This document shows positions 1 through 6,781 of a DNA stretch of 13,367 bases, one piece after another. Positions within the stretch are counted from its first letter, which is position 1; every line of letters begins with the position of its first letter. The stretch lies in the NCBI GenBank assembly GCA_017998735.1, contig JAGOCN010000003.1, positions 1 through 13,367 of the forward strand. Reading direction: 5' to 3'. The notes beneath the pieces were generated by a model. The model did not search any database and was not told the DNA's origin. It was given only the letters and a program-made list of their open reading frames with translations. This DNA is from Giesbergeria sp. (GTDB taxonomy: Bacteria; Pseudomonadota; Gammaproteobacteria; Burkholderiales; Burkholderiaceae_C). A program made the position numbers and the translations under genes.

Positions 1-639
1 AACAGCATCGACCTGCTGTCACCAGCGAGCGACCGGGCAACCGGCGATGCTTCTTCAACCGGGTCAAAGCCTGAAAAACCCCTGGTGGCGGTGCCCATCC
101 GCTCCCTCGGCCCCCGACACCGCGAGCGCATCGCCAGCCACCTGCTGGCGCTCGACGCGAACGACCGCTACCTGCGCTTTGGCTATGCCGCCAGCGACGG
201 GCAGATTGCGCTGTACGCGGACAGCCTCGATTTCGAGCGGGACGAGATCTTCGGCGTCTTCAACCGGCGGCTGGAGCTGATTGCCCTGGCGCACCTGGCG
301 CCGTCCGTGCACCCCGACTACCCGCATTGCGCCGAGTTTGGCGTCTCGGTGCTGCACCATGCGCGCGGCCGCGGCTTTGGCGCCCGGCTGTTTGACCGCG
401 CCATCGTGAATGCGCGCAACGACGGTGTGAACATGGTGTTCATCCATGCGCTGTCGACCAACACCGCCATGCTGAAGATTGCCCGCAATGCCGGCGCCCT
501 GGTGCACCGCGAAGGCCCCGAGTCCGAGGCCTTTCTGGAACTGCCCCCGGCCAACATGGACACGCACATGGTCCAGCTGCTGGGCCAGCAGTTTGCCGAA
601 GCCGACTACTGCCTGAAAAAGATTGCCCAGCAACTGTGA
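1..639 (+). CDS. GNAT family N-acetyltransferase (5' end outside window)
   Basis: Probable acetyl-CoA-dependent N-acetyltransferase of the GNAT fold; the substrate cannot be told from sequence. The frame is open from base 1 with no stop, so the gene may start upstream of the window. Inside the window the only starts before the conserved domain are GTG codons at 85 and 91, neither with a clear Shine-Dalgarno. The domain begins near VPIRSLGPRHRERI. The acetyl-CoA-binding motif A (R/Q-x-x-G-x-G/A) is visible as HARGRGFGARLFDRA around bases 358-402, followed by the typical second half (IHALSTNTAMLKIARNAGA). From GTG 85 the protein would be 184 residues, a normal size for a single GNAT domain. It stands alone, 198 bp before corC, with an inverted repeat between them. 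The family call is solid, the start is not. Confidence 0.8.
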   Translation, partial: NSIDLLSPASDRATGDASSTGSKPEKPLVAVPIRSLGPRHRERIASHLLALDANDRYLRFGYAASDGQIALYADSLDFERDEIFGVFNRRLELIALAHLAPSVHPDYPHCAEFGVSVLHHARGRGFGARLFDRAIVNARNDGVNMVFIHALSTNTAMLKIARNAGALVHREGPESEAFLELPPANMDTHMVQLLGQQFAEADYCLKKIAQQL

Positions 640-710
640 CGCCTTGCCGCCAGTGTGCGAAACGGCTTGCCCCAGGCCGGGGCCGGGCCAGATGCTGCCG
701 GTGGACCGGG

Positions 711-760
711 GCGGCTGCAGAGATTGCAGGGAGCGCAGGAAGCGCATGCGCTGCAGCCGC
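711..760. repeat. 10-bp perfect inverted repeat between the GNAT gene and corC
   Basis: GCGGCTGCAG at 711-720 is repeated exactly in inverted form as CTGCAGCCGC at 751-760, with a 30-base loop. The end of the loop joins the right arm in a 12-bp palindrome, AGCGCATGCGCT (741-752). No T-run follows, so it is not a textbook intrinsic terminator. It could be a transcript-end hairpin for the GNAT gene or a regulator site before corC. The rest of the gene-free stretch 640-837 holds only a weaker GC stem (GCCCC 669-673 / GGGGC 679-683). Confidence 0.45.
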
Positions 761-837
761 GCCGCCCTCTGGCCTGGCAGGCCAATCCGTTATCCTAGGG
801 CGCTGTTCCACTACCGCACGTCCTGCACCCCCCGGCT

Positions 838-1743
838 GTGTCTGACCCACACCCTTCGCGCTACCCTGAAAAAGAAGACAAGCGCACCTTTTTGCAGAAG
901 GTTGTCGAATTCATCCACCCCGGCCCCGATTCGGCCGACGAGATCATTGCCATCCTGGGCAGTGCCGAGGACAACCAGGTCATCAGCGCCGAGTCGCGCA
1001 TCATGCTCGAGCGCGTCATCCGCATGGCCGACCGCACGGTGGGCGATGTCATGGTGGCGGCCCCGCGCATGGACCTGGTGGACATCGACGCACCGTTTGA
1101 CGAGCTGCTGAGGATGGTCATCCACACCGCGCACTCGCGCTTTCCGGTGTACCAGGGCGAGCGCGAAAACATCATCGGCATCCTGCTGGCCAAAGACCTT
1201 TTGAAATTGCAGCGCGCCCCTGAGCACCACATCCGTGCGCTGCTCCGCCCGGCGGTGTTCGTGCCCGAAACCAAGGGGCTGAACGACCTGCTGCGCGACT
1301 TTCGCAGCAACCGCAACCACCTGGCCATCGTCATCGACGAGTTCGGCCGCGTGGCGGGGCTGGCCACCATCGAGGACGTGCTGGAAGAAATCGTTGGCGA
1401 AATCGAGGACGAATTCGACATTCCCGAAGACGAGGGCGACATCTTTGCGCTGGCCGACAGCACCTACCGCGTCAGCGGCAACACGCCGGTGGAGCGCGTG
1501 GCCGAGGCCTTTGGCGTGGCGCTGGACCCCAGCGACCCCGAGGACGAGTTTGAAACCATCGGCGGGCTGATCGCCCACGAAATGGGCCATGTGCCCAAGC
1601 GCGGCGAGCACCTGCAGCTCGGCGGCCTGCATTTTGTGGTGCTGCACACCAAGGGCGGTGCGGTGCGCTGGTTCAAGGTGGCGGTGGTGCCGCTGGCAGA
1701 CGGCACGCTGCCTGCCGTGCCGCTGGCCAACCCTTCCGCCTGA
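838..1743 (+). CDS. corC: CorC/HlyC-family CBS-pair protein (YbeX-like)
   Basis: Cytoplasmic CBS-domain protein of the CorC/YbeX family (301 residues), classically linked to magnesium and cobalt homeostasis and genetically tied to lnt. The order is: a short N-terminal helix region (residues 1-65, including FLQKVVEFIHPGP); CBS motif 1 (about 68-125, VGDVMVAAPRMDLVDI through IIGILLAKDLL); CBS motif 2 (about 133-192, with LAIVIDEFGRVAGLATIEDV); and a C-terminal CorC_HlyC domain (about 207-290, with DEFETIGGLIAHEMGHVPKRGE). It lacks the N-terminal membrane DUF21 domain of larger HlyC/CorC proteins, as expected for YbeX. The start is GTG at 838, because it gives the family-like N-terminus MSDPHPSR. 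The TGA stop (1741-1743) shares its last base with the lnt ATG (1743-1745), implying translational coupling. A membrane transport role for this soluble form is unproven in the family. Confidence 0.9.
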   Translation: MSDPHPSRYPEKEDKRTFLQKVVEFIHPGPDSADEIIAILGSAEDNQVISAESRIMLERVIRMADRTVGDVMVAAPRMDLVDIDAPFDELLRMVIHTAHSRFPVYQGERENIIGILLAKDLLKLQRAPEHHIRALLRPAVFVPETKGLNDLLRDFRSNRNHLAIVIDEFGRVAGLATIEDVLEEIVGEIEDEFDIPEDEGDIFALADSTYRVSGNTPVERVAEAFGVALDPSDPEDEFETIGGLIAHEMGHVPKRGEHLQLGGLHFVVLHTKGGAVRWFKVAVVPLADGTLPAVPLANPSA

Positions 1744-3458
1744 TGCGGCAGACGGCTGCCCTGCTGCCGCACCACGCGCGCGCGCAGCGGTCCAGCGTGC
1801 AGGCCGGCCCCGGCACTGCGCCGTTGGTGGCCGCGCCCTGGCACTGGGCGCTGGCGCTGGGCGCCGGGCTGGCGCAGGCGGCGTCCCTGGCGCTGCCCGG
1901 CAGCGGCGCACCGGCCTGGTGGCTGCAATTGCTGTCGCTGGCCGGCCTGGCCTGGCTGGTGCGGCCGGGCACAGCGCCCCGGCGCGGCGCGGCACTGGCG
2001 CTGGTGTTCACCACCGCCTGGCTGACCGGCACCTTTTGGTGGCTGTTCATTTCGCTGCACACCTATGGCGGTCTGGCCGCGCCGCTGGCGGTGCTGGCCA
2101 TCGTGGGGCTGGCGGCGTTTCTGGCCACTTACTATGCAGCTGCTTTGGGGCTTTTTTGCACTCTGGCGCATACCAGCCGTGCGCTGGCAGCTATCGTTTT
2201 CGGAGCATGCTGGCTGCTGGCCGAACTGGCCCGTGGCATCTGGTGGACCGGGTTTCCGTGGGGCGCCGGCGGTTATGCGCATGTGGACGGGCCGCTGGCA
2301 GCGCTGGCGCGCAGCGCGGGCGTCTACGGCCTGGGATTTGTGGCGGCGGTGCTGGCAATGCTGCTGGCGCAGGTGCGGCAGAGCGACGTTCGCAACCTGC
2401 GCGCCTGGGCGCTGGTGGCTGTTGTGGGGGCCACGCTGCTGGCACTGCACGCCCAGCGCCAGCGCGCCCTGGACCTGCCCGAAACCAATGCCGCCACCGC
2501 CGCACCGCTCACGCTGGCGCTCTTGCAGGGTTTCATTCCCCAGGACGAGAAATTCCAGCCTGGCAGCGGCGTGCCGATGGCGCTGCAGTGGTATGGCGAG
2601 CAGCTGCGCAGCGCCGAGGCGCAGCTGGTGGTGGCGCCCGAAACCGCGATTGCCCTGCTGCCCGACCAGCTGCCGCCGGGCTACCTGAACGCGGTCACGC
2701 AGCGCTACACCCAGGAGGCAGACAGTGGCCAGGGCGGACAGGGCGGACAGGGCGGCCAGGCCGCGCTGGTCGGCATTCCGCTGGGCAGCATGGAAAGCGG
2801 CTACACCAACGCGGTGCTGGGCTGGAAACCCGGCGCGCCGCAGCCCTACCGCTATGCCAAGCACCACCTGGTGCCGTTTGGCGAATTCATTCCGCCGCTG
2901 TTTCGCTGGTTCACCGAGCTGATGCACATTCCGCTGGGCGATTTCAGCCGGGGCGCGCTGGTGCAGCCGCCGTTCGTGTTTCGCGGCCAGCGGCTGGCGC
3001 CCAACATCTGCTACGAGGATCTGTTTGGCGAAGAACTGGGCGCCCGCTTTGCCGACCCGGCCAGCGCGCCAACGGTGTTTGTCAACCTGAGCAACATCGG
3101 CTGGTTCGGCAACACGCTGGCGATTGACCAGCACCTGGCCATCAGCCGCATGCGCGCCCTGGAGTTCGAGCGGCCCATGGTGCGTGCCACCAACACCGGC
3201 GCCACGGCCATCATCGACCACCGCGGCAGCGTGCTGCAGCAATTGCCACGCGACCGCCGGGGCGTGCTGCTGGGCCAGGTGCAGGGGCGCAGCGGCGCGC
3301 CCACGCCGTATGCTTTCTGGGTGTCGCGCTGGGGGCTGTGGCCACTGTGGGGCGGCGCCCTGCTGGTGCTGCTGGCCGCCGCCCTGCATTCCCGCCGTGC
3401 ACGCCAGCACGGCCATACGGCGCCTCCGCTGGCACAGGGGCAGGGCGGCATGCCTTGA
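1743..3458 (+). CDS. lnt: Apolipoprotein N-acyltransferase
   Basis: Inner-membrane enzyme that adds the third acyl chain to the N-terminal cysteine of diacylglyceryl-lipoproteins, the last step of lipoprotein maturation. It has 571 residues; E. coli Lnt is about 512. The N-terminal half is a bundle of hydrophobic helices (from about residue 32 to 235) containing the family motif [19 protein letters not shown] near 167-185. A nitrilase-like periplasmic domain follows, with the expected triad visible: Glu300 (VVAPETAI), Lys373 ([12 protein letters not shown]) and Cys423 ([13 protein letters not shown]). A C-terminal membrane helix (about 532-548) and a basic tail end it. Two oddities: residues 330-339 are a Gln-Gly-Gly tandem repeat, and the helix/loop around residues 136-155 is encoded by DNA resembling a dispersed palindromic repeat. 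It overlaps corC by one base, as in the common ybeX-lnt arrangement. Confidence 0.95.
   Translation: MRQTAALLPHHARAQRSSVQAGPGTAPLVAAPWHWALALGAGLAQAASLALPGSGAPAWWLQLLSLAGLAWLVRPGTAPRRGAALALVFTTAWLTGTFWWLFISLHTYGGLAAPLAVLAIVGLAAFLATYYAAALGLFCTLAHTSRALAAIVFGACWLLAELARGIWWTGFPWGAGGYAHVDGPLAALARSAGVYGLGFVAAVLAMLLAQVRQSDVRNLRAWALVAVVGATLLALHAQRQRALDLPETNAATAAPLTLALLQGFIPQDEKFQPGSGVPMALQWYGEQLRSAEAQLVVAPETAIALLPDQLPPGYLNAVTQRYTQEADSGQGGQGGQGGQAALVGIPLGSMESGYTNAVLGWKPGAPQPYRYAKHHLVPFGEFIPPLFRWFTELMHIPLGDFSRGALVQPPFVFRGQRLAPNICYEDLFGEELGARFADPASAPTVFVNLSNIGWFGNTLAIDQHLAISRMRALEFERPMVRATNTGATAIIDHRGSVLQQLPRDRRGVLLGQVQGRSGAPTPYAFWVSRWGLWPLWGGALLVLLAAALHSRRARQHGHTAPPLAQGQGGMP
2150..2208 (-). repeat. Diverged copy (B) of the 59-bp palindromic element, inside lnt
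   Basis: Read on the minus strand this stretch keeps the element's landmarks at the same spacing as the intergenic copy at 12035-12093. ATGCT (complement of 2204-2208) is followed after 9 bases by ATAGCTGC (complement of 2187-2194), then GCGCA, then GCGC and GAG. By hand about 32 of 59 positions match copy A without gaps. It is more AT-rich than flanking lnt, with TTTTTT at 2152-2157. It encodes part of a membrane-helix region. Lnt is not obviously longer here than E. coli Lnt as I recall it, so an insertion is not proven and chance resemblance remains possible. Confidence 0.45.
2730..2759 (+). repeat. In-frame 9-bp tandem repeat in lnt (Gln-Gly-Gly)
   Basis: The unit CAG GGC GGA/C occurs three times followed by another CAG, encoding residues 330-339 as Gln-Gly-Gly repeats. 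It lies in the nitrilase-like domain between Glu300 and Lys373, just before the strand ALVGIPLGS, probably a surface loop. The 9-bp period keeps the frame whatever the copy number, so slippage would only lengthen or shorten the loop. Confidence 0.75.
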
Positions 3459-3520
3459 TAATGGCAATGGCACAAAAAAACGAACCCCCTGCGCACGGCG
3501 CGCACCCACCCCATAGAGAG

Positions 3521-3535
3521 GCGGCCCCAGGCCGC
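3521..3535. other. Short GC hairpin in the lnt-fabA gap
   Basis: GCGGCC (3521-3526) and GGCCGC (3530-3535) form a perfect 6-bp stem with a 3-base loop, 21 bases before the fabA ATG. No T-run follows, so it is unlikely to be an efficient intrinsic terminator; it may be a leader hairpin. The rest of the 98-bp gap has a short A-run (3474-3480). I see no convincing promoter. Confidence 0.35.
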
Positions 3536-3556
3536 GGTTCTGGAGCACGATTGAAC

Positions 3557-4102
3557 ATGGCAGATTCCTTTACCTACGAACAACTGATCGCTTCGGGCGA
3601 GGGCAAACTGTTCCTTCCCGACAGCGGGCGTCTGCCGCTGCCGCCGATGCTGATGTTCGACCGCATCACGCACATTGACGCCGACGGCGGCGAACACGGC
3701 CTGGGCAAGATCCGCGCCGAACTTGACGTGCGCCCCGACCTGTGGTTTTTTGCCTGCCATTTTCAGGGCGACCCGGTCATGCCCGGCTGCCTGGGGCTGG
3801 ACGCCATGTGGCAGCTGATCGGCTTTTACCTCACCTGGCTGCAGTTGCCCGGCAAGGGCCGCGCCCTGGGCGCGGGCGAAGTGAAATTCACCGGCGAAGT
3901 CGGCCCCGACGCCAAGCTGGTGACCTATGAAATCGACATCAAGCGCGTCATCAAGCGCAAACTGGTGATGGCCATTGGCGACGCCCGCCTGCTGGTCGAT
4001 GGCAAAGAGATTTACGTGGCCAACGACCTGCGCGTCGGCCTGTTCAAAAGGGAAGACAACGCAGCACCCGCAGGCGCTGCCACGCAAGGAGAGTCCGCAT
4101 GA
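3557..4102 (+). CDS. fabA: 3-hydroxydecanoyl-ACP dehydratase/isomerase
   Basis: Bifunctional cytosolic enzyme of type II fatty acid synthesis. It dehydrates 3-hydroxydecanoyl-ACP and isomerises trans-2- to cis-3-decenoyl-ACP, the branch point to unsaturated fatty acids. It has 181 residues, close to E. coli FabA (172). The sequence runs nearly parallel to FabA: ASGEGKLF near the N-terminus, the active-site block with His68 ([11 protein letters not shown]) and Asp82 ([16 protein letters not shown]), then [17 protein letters not shown] and the end [11 protein letters not shown]. The isomerase-type FabA block, not the FabZ pattern, supports the bifunctional assignment. ATG 3557 is chosen because [14 protein letters not shown] aligns with FabA N-termini; a GGAG at 3542-3545 lies upstream with rather long spacing. 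Longer upstream readings would run back into lnt. It overlaps fabB by ATGA. Confidence 0.96.
   Translation: MADSFTYEQLIASGEGKLFLPDSGRLPLPPMLMFDRITHIDADGGEHGLGKIRAELDVRPDLWFFACHFQGDPVMPGCLGLDAMWQLIGFYLTWLQLPGKGRALGAGEVKFTGEVGPDAKLVTYEIDIKRVIKRKLVMAIGDARLLVDGKEIYVANDLRVGLFKREDNAAPAGAATQGESA
4086..4093 (+). promoter_or_regulatory. Strong Shine-Dalgarno for fabB inside the end of fabA
   Basis: AAGGAGAG lies about 7 bases before the ATG at 4099, inside the last codons of fabA. It is the clearest ribosome-binding site in the window. It supports the ATG at 4099 over the adjacent ATG at 4102 and suggests fabB can initiate independently as well as by coupling. Confidence 0.75.
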
Positions 4103-5319
4103 TGAAACGCGTCGTCATCACGGGCACGGGCATCGTCTCGTGCATTGGCAACGACAATGACACCGTCACCCAGTCGCTGCGCGAGGGCCGCTCCGGCATC
4201 CGCGCCATGCCGCAGTTCGCTGAACTGAACATGCGCAGCCAGGTGGCCGGCGTACCGCAAATCAACCTGGAAGAGCGCATCGACCGCAAGCAGCTGCGCT
4301 TCATGGGCGACGCGGCCGCCTACGCGCACATTGCGCTGGCCGACGCCATTGCCGCTTCCGGCCTCACGCCCGACCAGGTGTCGCACCCGCGCACCGGCCT
4401 GATCATGGGATCGGGCGGTGGTTCACCGGCCAACCAGATCGAGGCCGCCGACATCCTGCGCGCCAAGGGCATCCGCCGCGTCGGGCCGTACCAGGTCACG
4501 CGCTGCATGAGTTCCACCGTCTCGGCCTGCCTGTCGACCAACTTTGCCATCAAGGGCATCAACTACTCCATCACCTCGGCCTGCAGCACGTCGGCGCACT
4601 GCATTGGCGCGGCCGCGCAGCAGATTGCCTGGGGCATGCAGGATGTCATGTTTGCCGGCGGCGGCGAAGAAGTCACCTGGGGCATGGGCCTGCTGTTTGA
4701 CGCCATGGGCGCCATGTCCAGCGCCTACAACGACACGCCCGAAAAAGCGTCCCGCGCCTACGACGCAAACCGCGACGGCTTTGTGCTGTCGGGCGGCGGC
4801 GGCGCCGTGGTGCTGGAAAGCCTGGAGCATGCGCTGGCGCGTGGCGCCACCATTCTGGGCGAAGTCATTGGTTTTGGCGCCACGTCCGACGGTGCCGACA
4901 TGGTCGCCCCGTCGGGCGACGGCGCCATTGCCTGCATGCGCCAAGCCATTGAAGGGCTGGACGCGCCCATTGACTACATCAACACCCACGGCACTTCCAC
5001 CCCAGTGGGTGACGTGCCCGAACTGCGCGCCATCAAGACGGTGTTTGGCGATGCGATTCCGCCGTTTTCTTCCACCAAGTCGCTGACCGGGCATTCGCTG
5101 GGTGCCACCGGCGTGCAGGAAGCCATTTACTGCCTGCTGATGCTGCAGCAGGGTTTCATTGCCGGCTCGGCCAACATCGAGACGCTGGAGCCCGCTGCCG
5201 AAGGCATGCCGCTGGTGCGCGAAACGGTCGATGCACCCATCCGCACCGCGCTGTCGAACAGCTTCGGCTTTGGCGGCACCAACGCCAGCCTGGTGCTGCG
5301 CCGCTGGGATGGCGCGTAA
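4099..5319 (+). CDS. fabB: Beta-ketoacyl-ACP synthase I
   Basis: Cytosolic condensing enzyme (KAS I) that elongates acyl-ACP with malonyl-ACP. With FabA it carries the cis-3-decenoyl-ACP made by the isomerase on to long unsaturated fatty acids. It has 406 residues, the usual KAS I/II size. The Cys-His-His triad is in place: Cys162 ([13 protein letters not shown]), His297 ([12 protein letters not shown]) and His332 ([12 protein letters not shown]). The glycine-rich end [14 protein letters not shown] is also intact. The start is ATG 4099, preceded by AAGGAGAG. Its stop codon is followed by a 188-bp gap with a strong hairpin. The pairing with fabA, rather than with acpP as for fabF, is the main reason for calling KAS I and not KAS II. 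Confidence 0.95.
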   Translation: MMKRVVITGTGIVSCIGNDNDTVTQSLREGRSGIRAMPQFAELNMRSQVAGVPQINLEERIDRKQLRFMGDAAAYAHIALADAIAASGLTPDQVSHPRTGLIMGSGGGSPANQIEAADILRAKGIRRVGPYQVTRCMSSTVSACLSTNFAIKGINYSITSACSTSAHCIGAAAQQIAWGMQDVMFAGGGEEVTWGMGLLFDAMGAMSSAYNDTPEKASRAYDANRDGFVLSGGGGAVVLESLEHALARGATILGEVIGFGATSDGADMVAPSGDGAIACMRQAIEGLDAPIDYINTHGTSTPVGDVPELRAIKTVFGDAIPPFSSTKSLTGHSLGATGVQEAIYCLLMLQQGFIAGSANIETLEPAAEGMPLVRETVDAPIRTALSNSFGFGGTNASLVLRRWDGA

Positions 5320-5368
5320 GCGGCGGCAAAGCCAGACGCTTCGCCCTGCAACCTCGCTTCCCCCGCAC

Positions 5369-5400
5369 TGGCCCGGCCACCCTTCGGGGCTGCCGGGCCA
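5369..5400. terminator. UUCG-capped hairpin downstream of fabB (possible terminator)
   Basis: TGGCCCGGC (5369-5377) pairs perfectly with GCCGGGCCA (5392-5400). Inside is a 2x2 internal loop, then CCC/GGG closed by a TTCG loop (5383-5386), the very stable C(UUCG)G type. It lies 50 bp after the fabB stop, so it probably ends or stabilises the fabAB transcript. No T-run follows on the + strand (ATGCATTGG comes next), so it is not a canonical intrinsic terminator. Confidence 0.5.
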
Positions 5401-5409
5401 ATGCATTGG
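5398..5409. promoter_or_regulatory. 12-bp perfect palindrome before glyQ (possible operator)
   Basis: CCAATGCATTGG is a perfect palindrome that shares three bases with the right arm of the preceding hairpin. It ends 11 bases before a -10-like TAGAAT. The position fits a regulator site overlapping a promoter, or an alternative RNA fold competing with the hairpin. No specific regulator is recognised. Confidence 0.35.
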
Positions 5410-5420
5410 GGGGTGGCCCG

Positions 5421-5426
5421 TAGAAT
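5421..5426 (+). promoter_or_regulatory. Possible -10 element of the glyQ promoter
   Basis: TAGAAT matches the sigma70 -10 consensus at 5 of 6 positions, 82 bases before the glyQ ATG. No convincing -35 box is found 16-18 bases upstream, where part of the palindrome lies. The call rests on the -10 match and on position after the fabB-side hairpin. Confidence 0.3.
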
Positions 5427-5507
5427 CTTTCGCTTGTGCGCTGTCCAATGCGCGCACCCCTTGCCCTGACTTTCCTTCCGCGCGGCTTGCGCCGCGCCGC
5501 ACCACGC

Positions 5508-6479
5508 ATGTTGACCTTCCAGCAAATCATCCTGAAGCTCCAGTCCTACTGGGACGCGCAGGGCTGCGCGCTTTTGCAGCCTTATGACATGGAAGTGGGC
5601 GCCGGGACTTCGCACACCGCCACGTTTTTGCGGGCGCTCGGGCCCGAGCCGTGGAAGGCCGCCTATGTGCAGCCCAGCCGCCGCCCCAAAGACGGCCGCT
5701 ACGGCGAAAACCCCAACCGCCTGCAGCACTACTACCAGTACCAGGTGGTGCTGAAACCCGCGCCGGAAAACATTCTGGAGCTGTACCTGGGCTCGCTGGA
5801 GGCGCTCGGCTTTGACCTGAAAAAGAACGACATCCGCTTTGTAGAAGACGACTGGGAAAACCCCACGCTGGGCGCCTGGGGCCTGGGCTGGGAGGTGTGG
5901 CTGAACGGCATGGAGGTGACGCAGTTCACCTACTTCCAGCAGGTCGGCGGCATTGACTGCAAGCCCGCCACGGGCGAGATCACCTACGGCCTGGAGCGCC
6001 TGGCGATGTACCTGCAGGGCGTGGACAACGTCTACAACCTGACCTGGACCGAAGGCGCCGACGGCAGCAAGCTGAGCTATGGCGATGTGTACAAGCAAAA
6101 CGAGGTGGAGCAGTCCACCTACAACTTCGAGCATGCCGATGCCGATTTTCTGTTCACCGCCTTCAGCGCGCACGAAAGGCAGGCCCAGCACCTGATCGCC
6201 GAGCAGCTGGCGCTGCCGGCCTATGAGCAGGTCCTGAAGGCTGCCCACAGCTTCAACCTGCTGGACGCGCGCGGCGCCATTTCCGTGACCGAACGCGCTG
6301 CGTTCATTGGCCGCATCCGCAACCTGGCGCGCGCCGTGGCCAAGGCCTACCTCGACAGCCGCGCCCGGCTGGGTTTTCCGATGGCGCCGCGTGCCTGGGC
6401 CGACGAGGTGCTGGCCGACCTGGCCAAGGCTGAGAAGCAGCAACAGCAGCAGCAGCAGCAACAGAAGAAAGCCGCCTGA
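5508..6479 (+). CDS. glyQ: Glycyl-tRNA synthetase alpha subunit
   Basis: Catalytic alpha subunit of the heterotetrameric (alpha2beta2) bacterial glycyl-tRNA synthetase; it forms glycyl-adenylate and, with GlyS, charges tRNA-Gly in the cytosol. It has 323 residues against about 303 in E. coli. Nearly the whole protein is recognisable: [71 protein letters not shown] and [18 protein letters not shown]. The start is ATG 5508 because [15 protein letters not shown] aligns with family N-termini; an earlier in-frame ATG (5436) would add an unrelated arginine/proline-rich leader. The C-terminus carries an extra tail with nine consecutive glutamines before KKAA. The stop TGA overlaps the next gene's ATG (TGATG at 6477-6481). 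Confidence 0.96.
   Translation: MLTFQQIILKLQSYWDAQGCALLQPYDMEVGAGTSHTATFLRALGPEPWKAAYVQPSRRPKDGRYGENPNRLQHYYQYQVVLKPAPENILELYLGSLEALGFDLKKNDIRFVEDDWENPTLGAWGLGWEVWLNGMEVTQFTYFQQVGGIDCKPATGEITYGLERLAMYLQGVDNVYNLTWTEGADGSKLSYGDVYKQNEVEQSTYNFEHADADFLFTAFSAHERQAQHLIAEQLALPAYEQVLKAAHSFNLLDARGAISVTERAAFIGRIRNLARAVAKAYLDSRARLGFPMAPRAWADEVLADLAKAEKQQQQQQQQQKKAA
6438..6464 (+). repeat. CAG/CAA triplet repeat (nine Gln codons) at the glyQ 3' end
   Basis: Nine consecutive glutamine codons (seven CAG, two CAA) encode a polyglutamine stretch in the GlyQ C-terminal tail, 12 bases before the stop codon. It is a triplet microsatellite, so copy-number change would alter tail length without breaking the frame. 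It also sits 15 bases upstream of the next gene's start. Confidence 0.9.
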
Positions 6480-6781
6480 TGGTTCTCGAAGTTGCCACGC
6501 TGCAAATCCGGCCTGGCCAAACTGAGGCATTTGAGCAGGCGTTTGGTCAAGCCCGGTCCATCATTGCCTGCATGCACGGCTACCAGGGCCATGAGTTGCA
6601 GCGCTGCATTGAGGACGATCACCAGTGCGTGCTGCTGGTGCGCTGGAACACCCTGCAAGACCACACCGTGGGCTTTCGCGAGTCTGCCCAGTACCAAGAG
6701 TGGCGCGCCCTTCTGCACCACTTCTATGACCCTTTTCCTGCGGTGCTGCACTACACCGCCTGCGAGCCCAAGCCCCTATGA
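6479..6781 (+). CDS. ABM-domain protein (antibiotic biosynthesis monooxygenase fold)
   Basis: A 100-residue single-domain protein of the ABM superfamily, small dimeric alpha/beta-barrel proteins that include quinol oxidases, heme-degrading enzymes and many of unknown role. The first strand (VLEVATLQIRPGQTEAFEQAF), the central strand (CVLLVRWNTLQDHTVGF) and the ending (ESAQYQEWRALLHHFYDPFP then VLHY) fit the family. No reaction can be assigned. It overlaps glyQ by one base and glyS by ATGA (6778-6781), so it is almost certainly co-translated with both subunits of glycyl-tRNA synthetase. There is no strong Shine-Dalgarno; only AGAAGAAAG in the end of glyQ is purine-rich. Whether it has anything to do with tRNA charging is unknown. 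Confidence 0.8.
   Translation: MVLEVATLQIRPGQTEAFEQAFGQARSIIACMHGYQGHELQRCIEDDHQCVLLVRWNTLQDHTVGFRESAQYQEWRALLHHFYDPFPAVLHYTACEPKPL

Noticed and set aside
768..796. Possible corC promoter with TATCCT at 791-796 as -10
   Set aside because: The sequence at the -35 position (TCTGGC) is a poor match, so it is not reported as a feature.
3455..3460. TTGATA at the end of lnt as a -35 box for fabA
   Set aside because: No acceptable -10 sequence occurs 16-18 bases downstream.
1464..3548. 694-codon open frame on the minus strand across lnt
   Set aside because: It mirrors lnt codon structure in GC-rich DNA, has no recognisable domain and opposes a clearly real gene with an intact catalytic triad.
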